Below, one piece after another: positions 1 to 7,681 of a stretch of DNA of 8,298 nucleotides; within the stretch, counting starts at the first letter, position 1; the number at the start of each line of letters is the position of its first letter. This DNA is from Bacteroidia bacterium (GTDB taxonomy: Bacteria > Bacteroidota > Bacteroidia > Chitinophagales > Saprospiraceae): assembly GCA_030431945.1 (NCBI GenBank), contig JAUIIF010000173.1:1-8298 (forward strand), in the 5' to 3' direction. The notes beneath the pieces are model-generated. The model did not search any database and was not told where the DNA came from. It worked only from the letters and a program-made list of their open reading frames with translations. Made by a program: the position numbers and the translations under genes.

Positions 1-2628
1 AAGCGGCTCAGGTTTCAGCAGTCCGTTTTCATTGCGGAAAAGCAGGAGCGGCTCCCACTCTGCCGCGAGGAGGAGGTCCTGGTCCCCATCCTGGTCAAAG
101 TCAACAAAGACACCGTCTTTTACCATGCCGACGTGTCGCAGCCCTTCGGCCATTTCTTCCGTAACGTCCTTGAACCGGCCGTCGCCCTGGTTCAGGTACA
201 GGTAGGAGGCTGGTGGTTTTCCGTACGCCCAGGGCTCAGCCCTGGCGCCGAAGAAAACGTCTTTCAGCCCATCATTATTTACGTCAGCGGTAAGGACTAC
301 GGCGGCGGTAATGAACAGGTCCGGAAAAGGGTCTGAACGGGTAAACTGTCCGTTCCCCCCGTTTACGTAAATGCGCTGTATTCTGGGCTCCTGGCGGGCA
401 TAGTATTCATTACCGCCAGCGGCAACGATGAGGTCCAGGTCACCATCATTTTCCAGATCGAAAAAGCGGGCATCCACGTCTTCGAAGATACTGTCCTGGA
501 TCATTATTGCCGGCGTCTTGTCTACGAATCCTCCATCAGCCGTCTGCAAGTACAAAGCGCTGCGCAGCCGTTTGGCGGAGCCTACGAAAAAGTCTTCCCG
601 GCCATCGCCATTGACGTCCCCGACGGCCAGCGCCGGGCCTTCGCTCGACACCATGTGGGGGATGAGGGGTTCCCGGGTAAAATCAACGTAAGGGTTTTCT
701 TCGTGGACGAAATTGATTCCGGCGGCAGCGGTGATGTCCGTCATCGCTACGCCAACCGGCGCCGGAGCGCTGCGCTGGCTGAAATCAAATGCCGGCAGCC
801 CGGCCCGCCACTGCAAAGCAAGGGTGGTATCGACCAATCCGGAGGGCAGGATTTCGTAGGTACGATCGGGCCAGATCAGGGCAATGGAGTCAATGGCCGT
901 TGCGTCGCCCAAACCGAAGTGGAGTGGCCCCAGGCTACTCGCCTGGTAGCCCCGGGTCGGGTAATTTTCAAACACCAGGCGCCCATGCTCACTAAAAACG
1001 ATAGCGGTGGCACCCACGGCGTTTAAATTCCCCGGAGCACCGCGTAGTGCCAGCTTTACGTACGCCCCGGCGGAGCTGCCGGGACTCACCGTGGTATTTT
1101 CGTAGACAAAGGGTTCGTCATCAATGTTATTGACCACTACGTCCAGATCGCCGTCATTATCCAGGTCTGCCGTAATCGCACTGCTCGAATAGGACACCGT
1201 CGCCTCCTGTACGGCACTGCTGATGTCCGTAAACCGGAGATCACCGCGGTTGCGGTAAAACTTGTTTGCCAATTTAATCTCCGGCATTTTTTCGATGAAG
1301 GAGAGATCGTCTTTACTGATGTCGTTAAAGGTTTCTTTATACTTCAGGTCATCATTCGTTTTGAAATTGATGTAGTCGATATCGTTCATGCGCCGCGGAA
1401 TCCCGTTGCTGATGAACAGGTCCCGCTGACCATCGTGATCCATGTCAAAGAACAAAGGTGCCCAGGACCAGTCTGACGCATGGATGCCGGCAAACGCGCC
1501 AATTTCACTGAAGGAGCCATCACCGTTATTCAGCTGCAGGGTATTCCGGGAAAACTGCGGGTTATAACCAAAGCCAAGTTTGAATTTAAAGACGTCAAAC
1601 CCGTCTTCTCCCAGGGAGCTTTTGAGGATGACCGGGTCTTCCGGCAGCATGTCCAGAGAGAAAATTTCCGCATTGCCGTCATTGTTGATGTCGGCGATGT
1701 CCACCCCCATGGAAAAGCGGCTGGTGTGCTGAATCTGCTCCGTCAGCACTTCCCGGAAAGTACCATCCTGATTATTCAGGTAGAGGTAGTCATTCTCATG
1801 GAAATCGTTACCGATGTACAGGTCCGGCCATCCGTCGTTGTTCAGGTCACCCACGGCGATGCCGAGTCCGTACCCGATGACGGAGCCGGTAATTCCCGAC
1901 TGCCTGGTAACGTCGACAAATTGCCCGTCATCATTGCGCAGCAGCTTGTCTCCGGAAAGGGGGTGAAACTCATCCCGTTTCCCGTCCCGTTTTCCGAAGG
2001 TACCGTTCTGGTGCAATGAGTGGTTCAACTGGTAAAGATCAAGGTCACCATCTCCGTCGTAATCAAAGAAAGCGGCCTGGGTACCAAAACCTACCAGATC
2101 CAATCCGTAAGCAGCGGCCATTTCCCTGAAGACGGGGACGCCGTCTTCAATACGCTGACAGACGTAGAGTTGATTGTGCCCCTGTAGTTGCAGATAATCC
2201 CCCACCTGGGACACGTAGATGTCCAGCATCCCATCCTGGTTGATATCGACAACGGAAGCCCCCGTCGTCCAGCCTGGTTGGCCGGCCAGGCCGGCCTGCG
2301 GCCCGGCTTCCCGGAAGTGCAGTCCGCCTTCATTGAGGAAGAGCTTATTGTCTTCCATATTGCTGGTAAAGAAGAGGTCAATCAGTCCGTCCTGATTAAA
2401 ATCGCCAGCGGCCAGCCCCCCGCCGTTGTAGAAATACATGTAATTGAAAACATTAAATTCGGGCTGCTGCGTCAGGGTATTTCGGAAATCCAGGCCGGTC
2501 TCCTGCTGGCGCAGGAGGCGAAAGGGAGCAGAAAGGGAGGCAGACTCCTCCGCTTTTTCACAACTACTCAGCGCAGTGACGAGCACAAGTAGAACGCCCA
2601 GAACCAGGTAATTAAGCACACACTTCAT
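1..2628 (-). CDS. FG-GAP/VCBS-repeat lipoprotein with ASPIC/UnbV domain, paralogue (3'-truncated by window)
   Basis: The first 876 codons are present, open to the window edge with no stop. By comparison with its neighbour, about 240 C-terminal residues lie outside. The N-terminus is a clear lipoprotein signal, MKCVLNYLVLGVLLVLV followed by T-A-L-S-S-C, lipidated at Cys23. The acidic E-K-A-E-E after the Cys resembles, but does not prove, a Bacteroidota surface-export signal. FG-GAP/VCBS calcium loops lie near residues 75, 127, 188, 260, 312, 394 and 487. An ASPIC/UnbV domain covers about 533-606 (VGATAIVFSEHG, PTRGYQASS, FGLGDATAIDSIALIWPD), then loops near 670, 723, 781 and 842. The architecture matches the upstream gene blade for blade. 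In an ungapped block (residues 248-330 here, 249-331 there) I count 56 of 83 identical residues, so the pair arose by duplication. A distinct long insertion (KTNDDLKYKETFNDISKDD, 423-441) follows the sixth loop. It is presumed to be a surface-exposed binding or scaffold protein; its ligand and function are unknown. Confidence 0.93.
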   Translation of the reverse strand, partial: MKCVLNYLVLGVLLVLVTALSSCEKAEESASLSAPFRLLRQQETGLDFRNTLTQQPEFNVFNYMYFYNGGGLAAGDFNQDGLIDLFFTSNMEDNKLFLNEGGLHFREAGPQAGLAGQPGWTTGASVVDINQDGMLDIYVSQVGDYLQLQGHNQLYVCQRIEDGVPVFREMAAAYGLDLVGFGTQAAFFDYDGDGDLDLYQLNHSLHQNGTFGKRDGKRDEFHPLSGDKLLRNDDGQFVDVTRQSGITGSVIGYGLGIAVGDLNNDGWPDLYIGNDFHENDYLYLNNQDGTFREVLTEQIQHTSRFSMGVDIADINNDGNAEIFSLDMLPEDPVILKSSLGEDGFDVFKFKLGFGYNPQFSRNTLQLNNGDGSFSEIGAFAGIHASDWSWAPLFFDMDHDGQRDLFISNGIPRRMNDIDYINFKTNDDLKYKETFNDISKDDLSFIEKMPEIKLANKFYRNRGDLRFTDISSAVQEATVSYSSSAITADLDNDGDLDVVVNNIDDEPFVYENTTVSPGSSAGAYVKLALRGAPGNLNAVGATAIVFSEHGRLVFENYPTRGYQASSLGPLHFGLGDATAIDSIALIWPDRTYEILPSGLVDTTLALQWRAGLPAFDFSQRSAPAPVGVAMTDITAAAGINFVHEENPYVDFTREPLIPHMVSSEGPALAVGDVNGDGREDFFVGSAKRLRSALYLQTADGGFVDKTPAIMIQDSIFEDVDARFFDLENDGDLDLIVAAGGNEYYARQEPRIQRIYVNGGNGQFTRSDPFPDLFITAAVVLTADVNNDGLKDVFFGARAEPWAYGKPPASYLYLNQGDGRFKDVTEEMAEGLRHVGMVKDGVFVDFDQDGDQDLLLAAEWEPLLLFRNENGLLKPEPL

Positions 2629-2675
2629 AATAAATTTCTTGATCCCCGGCAAGCCAAAAACGGGGCAGCTGGTTG
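2629..2675 (-). other. Short gap between the two paralogues, no terminator
   Basis: These 47 bp contain only a weak CCCCG/CGGGG inverted repeat (2644-2648 and 2661-2665) with a 12-nt loop and no following U-tract. The bases before the downstream ATG read AAGAAATTTATT on the minus strand, A/T-rich with no Shine-Dalgarno motif. The spacing and lack of a terminator favour co-transcription of the two large lipoprotein genes. Confidence 0.55.
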
Positions 2676-5600
2676 TTACTGAATCGGCTGTTTTTTCAAT
2701 TTAAAGACCCGGGGCTCGGCGTTGTTCACGGTTGCGATGAGGTAGTCTTCGCCGTCAATTTTTATGCGCGTCAGGTCTTTCATATCTCCGTTTACGGTAA
2801 AGCCACTTTCCGCATTCGGCACCCAGGTAAACCCTCCCGCAGCATCGTTGAGGAGCACGTGACCATAACTGGCATCAAGGCTGGAGAACTGGGGCAAAAG
2901 ATGAGAAAAATTGCCTCCTAAGACCAGGTCGGGGGCCCCGTCCCCGTTCAAATCCGTACAGTTTACATCGCAGATACAGGAGAGTTGCACTTCCCGGGGC
3001 AACGGATTAATGGTAAACTGGCCGTTGCCTTCGTTCAGGGCAACGACTGATTTGAAGTAATTAGCTTCCAGTACTTGTGCCTTTTGCAGGGCTTCAGGGG
3101 GAAAAAGGTCCTGGATGGCCTTTTTGGCGTATTCTTCGTGCTTGAGGATCGTTTTCTTCAGGCCGGGCAATTCTGCCGTCAGGTTGCGGCGCATGGCCAG
3201 CGGCATGTCTTTTCCCGCCAGGTGCTGGGTGATGATTTTCTCGGTGCGGCCGTTGCCGTCAAAATCCGCGACCCAGAGTCTGGCCGGATGCGCAGCGTCG
3301 GCCGTAAAGTAAAAGTTTTCGCCCCGGTTGCCCAGTACCAGGTCCGTATCGCCGTCACCGTCCAGGTCAGCCGCTTCCACGGTGTACCACCAGCCGGCCA
3401 GCTCCGAGAGGTTACTGGTCAGCTCCTTGAACTGTTTCCCATCGAAGGAAAATAAGCGGGGGGTACCCCATTCACTCACGAGGGCGAGGACGCTGGTGCC
3501 GGCATGGTTGTCGAGCGGTGTCCAGACGGCATCCGTTACCATACCCAGCGTCGCGAAAGCCGGCGCAACTTCCCGCGTAACGTCCCGAAAAGTACCCGTT
3601 CCGTCGTTTTGGTACAGGAAACTTACGGTGGCTACTCCATAATCCTGCGGTTTACTCCGGGTACCGACAAAGAGGTCCAAATCTCCATCCTGGTCATAAT
3701 CGAGGGGAACCGCAACGGAGGTATTGTAGGCATACCTTGGCAGGGCATCACCCCGCATGCTCAGGTTTCCGGCCCCGTCATTGAACAGTAATTTATCCCC
3801 TAAAAAGGGTGAGTTGGGTCCGGTAAAGTTACCGCCGGAAGCGGCGAAAACGTCCAGGTCCCCATCATTGTCTGCATCAAATAGTACGACACCGGTATCT
3901 TCCGTTTCCGAAATCTGTCGCAGTATCGGCTGGTCCTGTGGTACGAACGCCCCATCCTGCTGGAAATACAGCTGTGCCGGCTGGTACCTTGCGCCACCGA
4001 TAAAAAGGTCTTCCTTTCCATCCCCGTTCAGATCGCCACTTGCCGCTGCTGGCCCTTCGTTGGTCAGGGAGCGGATCACGAGGCCTTCCGTGAGTAAGTC
4101 CAGGTGATCATCTTCTTTATGGGCCGTAAGGCCGAGGGTAACGGGATCAAAGAACTGACCGGCAACACTCGCCTCCACTTGCCTGTTCAGCGGTCGCTTC
4201 GTGGCGTCTTCATGGTTAATGGTCAGTACCTGGTTAGCAGTTGGGTTGCGGACTACGGTAACCGAGTTATCGGGCCAGAATACTTCCAGAGAGTCAATGG
4301 CGGGCGTATCTCCCAGGCCGAAAACCTGTTTATAGTCCATACTTGACTGAAACCCCCTGGTAGGGATTACCTGGGTACTTTTTATGATCGCTCCCTGGTG
4401 TAATTTGATGGTTGCGCCAACGGCGTAGGTGTTCTGCGCCGGCCCCTGTAAGGCGAGGGTCAGATAGTTATTCCCTTCTCTTTCTGCGTGGTTTTGAAAG
4501 ATAAAGGCTTCCTGGTTGACGTTATTGACGATCAGGTCCAGGTCCCCGTCATTATCCAGGTCGCCGTAGGCAGCACCGTTGGAAAAGGAGAACCGCTCTC
4601 CGGTCCAGGTAGCGGTAGCATCTGCAAAGCGCAAGTCGCCCTGGTTACGAAAGAATTTATTGGCCAGTGGTTCAGAGGGCATTTGCTCCAGCACCTTATC
4701 AAAAGATTCCTTTTCTCCGTCCAGCACCATTTTCTGAACGACTTCGTTGGCAAAGAAATCGATGAAGTCCTGATTGGTCAGGTTATGATAAATACCGTTA
4801 CATACGTAGATATCCCGCAGGCCATCGTTGTCTGCGTCAAAAAGGAGGGCTCCCCAGCTCCAGTCCGTCGCCTCTACCCCTGCGTAATGGGCAATTTCAC
4901 TAAAGGTTCCGTTGCCGTTATTATACTGCAACGTGTTGTGCATGAACTGATTGTAAAAACCGCGTTGTTGTTTTAGCCGAAAAACGTTGAGGTCTTCGAA
5001 CTGAACGGTAGTTTTTCGGCGGTAATCGCTTTCCGGCAGCATTTCCGTGGCAAAAATTTCGGGATGGCCGTCATTATTGATGTCCGCCATATCTGCGCCC
5101 ATGGAAGCGAGACTGAGGTGTTTGGTCCGTTCTTCCACTTCTTCCCGGAAGGTGCCGTCTTGTTGGTTGATGTACAGGTAATCCCGCTCAAAAAAGTCGT
5201 TAGAGATGTAGAGGTCGGGGTAATGATCATTATTAACGTCACCGACCGTTATGCCCAGGCCGAAGCCAATCAGGCTGCCGTAAATGCCGGCGGCCTCACT
5301 TACGTCGGTAAATTTGCCGTTGTCGTTGCGCAGCAGCTTATCTCCCCCACCCTTGAGAAAGTCCCTCACCTTCCAATCCCGGGCGTACAGTTCGCGGTTA
5401 TTGCTGTAGTTCAGGGTATTAACGGGGATGAAACTGTTGTTGAGCAGGTAGGCATCCAGATCTCCGTCAAGGTCATAGTCAAAAAACGCTGCGTGGGTGG
5501 TGTACCCGGCGTCCGCCAGGCCGTATTCCGCGGCGGCCTCCCGGAAGGTACCATCCTGATTATTGATAAAAAGGCTGTTTTGCTGGTTACTTCCTTTTTG

Positions 5601-6023
5601 GAAACCGGCGTTACAGACGTAGATGTCGAGCCAACCATCCGCGTTGAGGTCAACCATTGCTACCCCGGTGCTCCACTTTTCCGGCAAGGCTACTCCGGCA
5701 GCTGCAGTAACGTCTTTAAAGCTCCAGTTGCCCTGGTTCAGGAACAATTTGTTCGGCCCCATATTGGCGGTAAAAAAGACATCCGTGAGCCCGTCGTTAT
5801 TAACGTCCCCCAGGGCAACACCTCCGCCGTTGTAAAAATTCCGGTAGCTGAAAATATTGAAATCTTCGGAATTAACGACTTGGTTGGAGAAGTCAACTCC
5901 GGTGACTTCTGCGGCCATTAATTCAAACAGGTGGGTAGGGTCATCGACACGGTAATCGGTCTTTGCATTGCGTTCACAAGCTCCGCACAGCACCAGCGTC
6001 AGCGCCCAAATAAAGTATTTCAT
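2676..6023 (-). CDS. FG-GAP/VCBS-repeat lipoprotein with ASPIC/UnbV domain (complete)
   Basis: The protein is 1115 residues from the ATG at 6023. It opens with a short hydrophobic signal (MKYFIWALTLVLCGAC) whose predicted lipidated residue is Cys16. The lipobox is non-canonical, with Cys at -3. Seven FG-GAP/VCBS blades with D-x-(D/N)-x-D-G-x-x-D loops follow, near residues 72, 124, 181, 261, 313, 395 and 487. An ASPIC/UnbV domain spans about 534-602 (VGATIKLHQG, PTRGFQSS, FGLGDTPAIDSLEVFWPD). Six more loops lie near 663, 715, 774, 885, 919 and 1023. Conserved DWSW and NGI motifs flank the sixth loop. This predicts two calcium-binding beta-propellers joined by the UnbV domain, anchored in the outer membrane and probably surface-exposed. 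Similar propellers bind ligands or other proteins; no catalytic site was recognised. Some loops are altered (N-N-D-H near 266; PLDNHAGTS at 836-844), and a C-I-C-D-V-N-C cluster starts at 1016. It follows the SusCD pair and precedes a close paralogue by 47 bp. Function beyond a likely accessory role is unknown. Confidence 0.93.
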   Translation of the reverse strand: MKYFIWALTLVLCGACERNAKTDYRVDDPTHLFELMAAEVTGVDFSNQVVNSEDFNIFSYRNFYNGGGVALGDVNNDGLTDVFFTANMGPNKLFLNQGNWSFKDVTAAAGVALPEKWSTGVAMVDLNADGWLDIYVCNAGFQKGSNQQNSLFINNQDGTFREAAAEYGLADAGYTTHAAFFDYDLDGDLDAYLLNNSFIPVNTLNYSNNRELYARDWKVRDFLKGGGDKLLRNDNGKFTDVSEAAGIYGSLIGFGLGITVGDVNNDHYPDLYISNDFFERDYLYINQQDGTFREEVEERTKHLSLASMGADMADINNDGHPEIFATEMLPESDYRRKTTVQFEDLNVFRLKQQRGFYNQFMHNTLQYNNGNGTFSEIAHYAGVEATDWSWGALLFDADNDGLRDIYVCNGIYHNLTNQDFIDFFANEVVQKMVLDGEKESFDKVLEQMPSEPLANKFFRNQGDLRFADATATWTGERFSFSNGAAYGDLDNDGDLDLIVNNVNQEAFIFQNHAEREGNNYLTLALQGPAQNTYAVGATIKLHQGAIIKSTQVIPTRGFQSSMDYKQVFGLGDTPAIDSLEVFWPDNSVTVVRNPTANQVLTINHEDATKRPLNRQVEASVAGQFFDPVTLGLTAHKEDDHLDLLTEGLVIRSLTNEGPAAASGDLNGDGKEDLFIGGARYQPAQLYFQQDGAFVPQDQPILRQISETEDTGVVLFDADNDGDLDVFAASGGNFTGPNSPFLGDKLLFNDGAGNLSMRGDALPRYAYNTSVAVPLDYDQDGDLDLFVGTRSKPQDYGVATVSFLYQNDGTGTFRDVTREVAPAFATLGMVTDAVWTPLDNHAGTSVLALVSEWGTPRLFSFDGKQFKELTSNLSELAGWWYTVEAADLDGDGDTDLVLGNRGENFYFTADAAHPARLWVADFDGNGRTEKIITQHLAGKDMPLAMRRNLTAELPGLKKTILKHEEYAKKAIQDLFPPEALQKAQVLEANYFKSVVALNEGNGQFTINPLPREVQLSCICDVNCTDLNGDGAPDLVLGGNFSHLLPQFSSLDASYGHVLLNDAAGGFTWVPNAESGFTVNGDMKDLTRIKIDGEDYLIATVNNAEPRVFKLKKQPIQ

Positions 6024-6027
6024 AAAG

Positions 6028-6033
6028 CTCCTT
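6028..6033 (-). promoter_or_regulatory. Shine-Dalgarno site that fixes the start of the 1115-residue lipoprotein
   Basis: The minus strand reads AAGGAG, then CTTT, then ATG at 6023. The frame is open further upstream to an ATG at 6152, but that would add 43 residues, bury the signal peptide, and translate straight through the terminator hairpin. The Shine-Dalgarno site and the lipoprotein signal together decide for 6023. Confidence 0.7.
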
Positions 6034-6051
6034 GGGATGAAAGAAAAAGGA

Positions 6052-6080
6052 AAGAGCGAGCAGCCAGGCTGCTCGCTCTT
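6052..6080 (-). terminator. Strong intrinsic terminator after the SusCD pair
   Basis: AAGAGCGAGCAGCC (6052-6065) and GGCTGCTCGCTCTT (6067-6080) are perfect 14-bp inverted arms around one central base at 6066. The real RNA loop would open a few central pairs. On the minus strand the stem is followed by a pyrimidine/U-rich run (TCCTTTTTCTTTC), as for a Rho-independent terminator. The plus-strand flank is not T-rich, so the minus direction is favoured. It lies 90 bp past the SusD stop and only 28 bp before the next ATG, inside that gene's likely leader, so it could also act as an attenuator. Confidence 0.88.
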
Positions 6081-6170
6081 AGTCCTTAACGATTGAACCT
6101 TAGTGTCCACGCAATTTCCGAAGAGATAAATCCGGATAATCCGACGGGACACACAGGAAGCAAGGCTTTA
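6081..6170 (-). other. Untranslated stretch between the SusD stop and the terminator
   Basis: This 90-bp 3' region has no credible coding frame. A weak 6-bp pairing, GTGTCC (6103-6108) with GGACAC (6147-6152), is the only other structure noted. I found no match to the Bacteroidota promoter pattern TTG / TAnnTTTG on the minus strand here. The promoter for the downstream lipoprotein genes, if separate, is therefore not identified. Confidence 0.4.
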
Positions 6171-7664
6171 TTAGTAGCCTTCGTTCTGTACCAGGTTCGG
6201 GTTAGAGTCAAGTGCCTGTTGCGGAATCGGGAAGAGGACGCGCGTAGCGTCAGTTACCGTCTTTTCCGTCCAGGTGTCCGTGTAGGTGCCAAAACGAATC
6301 TGGTCTACCCGGCGCAGGCCTTCCCAGTACGTTTCGAAACCGCGCTCGGCAAGCATGCTGCTTTCGTCGATGGAGCTAAGGGTAGCACCGCCGCGAGCCG
6401 TACGCATTTCGTTAATTACCGCAAGAGCGCCGGCGTTATCTCCCTTACGGAGCAGGGCTTCAGCCTTATTCAGCTGAGACTCAGCGTAACGCAGGATGAT
6501 GTACTTGCTGGCGCGGCCGGGGTGGTACTTGATTACGCGGATACCCTGAGCCGTTGGCGCACCGGCCAGCTTCACCTCTTCGGTAAACTTCAGCGGCTGC
6601 TGAGAGCGCGTATCAATTACTTCGTCACCGTTGTCATCGTACTGCTGGCCTTCCAGCATACCTACGCTGATACCGGAGAACTCCGTGCCGTCGGGTGTTG
6701 CGGGTACGCCGAAACGTGGGTCATTCTGGTCCCACTGGTCGTAGAAATCGGAGATGGTGGTGAAGCCGTTCCAGCCGGATGGATTCTGGCTGTAGTGGAG
6801 GGTCATCATCCAGCGGTTCTGGCCGGATCCCTGGTTACTCACCAGGATGGGCTCCTTGTCAGTTCCGGCTTCCCAGATGCTGAAGTAGTCATCGTCGAAT
6901 TCATAGCCTTCTGCCGTAAGCAGGTCAGCGTACTCGATTACCTTGTCAAGGTCAGCCGTCTGGTGCTCGTAAGGGCCAGCAGGGTTGGCAGCCGTGTAAA
7001 CGGCCTTGTTCAGGTACATACGCGTCAGGATAGCATAGGCTGCAGCCTTGCTGCCGCGAATGTTTTCACCCGGGCCCATGCTGGGCAGGCCGGCAATGGA
7101 AGCTTCTACCTTCTGAATAGCCAGGTCAAGAGCTTCGGAACGCGAGAGTACGCGAGGGAGTACATCTACCCCTTCACCGAATTCCCGGAAAGGAACCTGA
7201 CCGTAGAGGTCGAGTACGTGCCAAACGTAAAATCCCTGCAGGAAGTTAGCCTGAGCAGCCTCTTCCGTTGAAGGGCTGGCGGCCAGGATTTCCGCCGTCT
7301 TGAAAATACGCTGGTTCAGGGAGTTCCAGGCGTTGAGTACTTGTGCGTGCGTAGCATCCCAGGTATGGGCGTGCAGGGTACGCCAGACACCGTTGTCACC
7401 CCAGTCAACCCCACGCGTGGGGGGAATGAGCTCGTCGGATGGGTGCTGAAAAAGGCTGTAAAGGTTGGCCTGGTCGGTAAAGACGCTCAGGTCGTTGTAA
7501 GCAGCTTCCACCAGTTGCGTTGGATCACCGGCAGTGGCACCGCCGGTAGATTCTACAACAATGGAATCCACTTCTTCGATCTCGAGGCTGGTACAGCTGT
7601 AAAGGCCGATTAAGGAGAAGGCTACTGTTGCGAGCAGCCCTTTGGTCAGATAGTTTGACTTCAT
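6171..7664 (-). CDS. RagB/SusD-family nutrient-uptake outer membrane lipoprotein
   Basis: This complete 497-residue protein has the usual SusD length. The N-terminus is a lipoprotein signal peptide: basic start (MKSNYLTKG), hydrophobic core, and lipobox L-Y-S-C with Cys24 as the predicted lipid-anchored residue. The N-terminal SusD-like domain follows, with the motif DLYGQVPF (152-159) and the TPR-like helix around KAAAYAILTRMYLN (206-219). The C-terminal domain shows ILRYAESQLNKAEALLRKGD (390-409), INEMRTARGG (417-426), LAERGFETYWEGLRRVDQIR (438-457) and the family's closing signature LFPIPQQALDSNPNLVQNEGY, the last 21 residues less one break at Q482/Q483. SusD proteins sit on the cell surface and act as a hinged lid on the SusC pore, binding the incoming ligand. 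The partner SusC lies just upstream. A strong terminator about 90 bp after the stop suggests that the SusCD transcript ends there. The family call is firm; the ligand is unknown. Confidence 0.97.
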   Translation of the reverse strand: MKSNYLTKGLLATVAFSLIGLYSCTSLEIEEVDSIVVESTGGATAGDPTQLVEAAYNDLSVFTDQANLYSLFQHPSDELIPPTRGVDWGDNGVWRTLHAHTWDATHAQVLNAWNSLNQRIFKTAEILAASPSTEEAAQANFLQGFYVWHVLDLYGQVPFREFGEGVDVLPRVLSRSEALDLAIQKVEASIAGLPSMGPGENIRGSKAAAYAILTRMYLNKAVYTAANPAGPYEHQTADLDKVIEYADLLTAEGYEFDDDYFSIWEAGTDKEPILVSNQGSGQNRWMMTLHYSQNPSGWNGFTTISDFYDQWDQNDPRFGVPATPDGTEFSGISVGMLEGQQYDDNGDEVIDTRSQQPLKFTEEVKLAGAPTAQGIRVIKYHPGRASKYIILRYAESQLNKAEALLRKGDNAGALAVINEMRTARGGATLSSIDESSMLAERGFETYWEGLRRVDQIRFGTYTDTWTEKTVTDATRVLFPIPQQALDSNPNLVQNEGY

Positions 7665-7680
7665 GTCAGTTTTTATTTAA
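7665..7680 (-). promoter_or_regulatory. A-rich translation initiation region of the SusD gene
   Basis: The minus strand reads TTAAATAAAAACTGAC directly before the ATG. There is no GGAGG-like Shine-Dalgarno element. A-rich, SD-less leaders are common in Bacteroidota, so this supports the chosen start. It lies next to the foot of the upstream inverted repeat. Confidence 0.5.
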
Positions 7681-7681
7681 A

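Noticed and set aside
1480..2592. Plus-strand open frames (179 and 134 codons) opposite the window-edge paralogue
   Set aside because: Both fall within a continuous minus-strand frame with conserved FG-GAP loops; they are antisense shadows.
2644..2665. Terminator between the two lipoprotein paralogues
   Set aside because: The stem is only 5 bp with a 12-nt loop and no U-tract follows.
5064..5921. Plus-strand open frame (285 codons) opposite the FG-GAP lipoprotein
   Set aside because: Its repeated V-x-V-I-x-V pattern is the reverse reading of the recurring Asp/Asn/Gly calcium-loop codons. It is a shadow of the repeats.
1..6023. Integrin or cadherin/RTX-like adhesin as an alternative identity for the repeat proteins
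   Set aside because: The repeats resemble alpha-integrin FG-GAP blades, but the central ASPIC/UnbV domain, DWSW motif and lipoprotein signal place them in the bacterial UnbV/CRTAC1-like family. No nonapeptide RTX arrays are seen.
6093..7271. Long plus-strand open frame (392 codons) opposite the SusD gene
   Set aside because: It lies antisense to a gene with clear family motifs along its length, shows no recognisable domain or signal, and is explained by third-position composition of the real gene.
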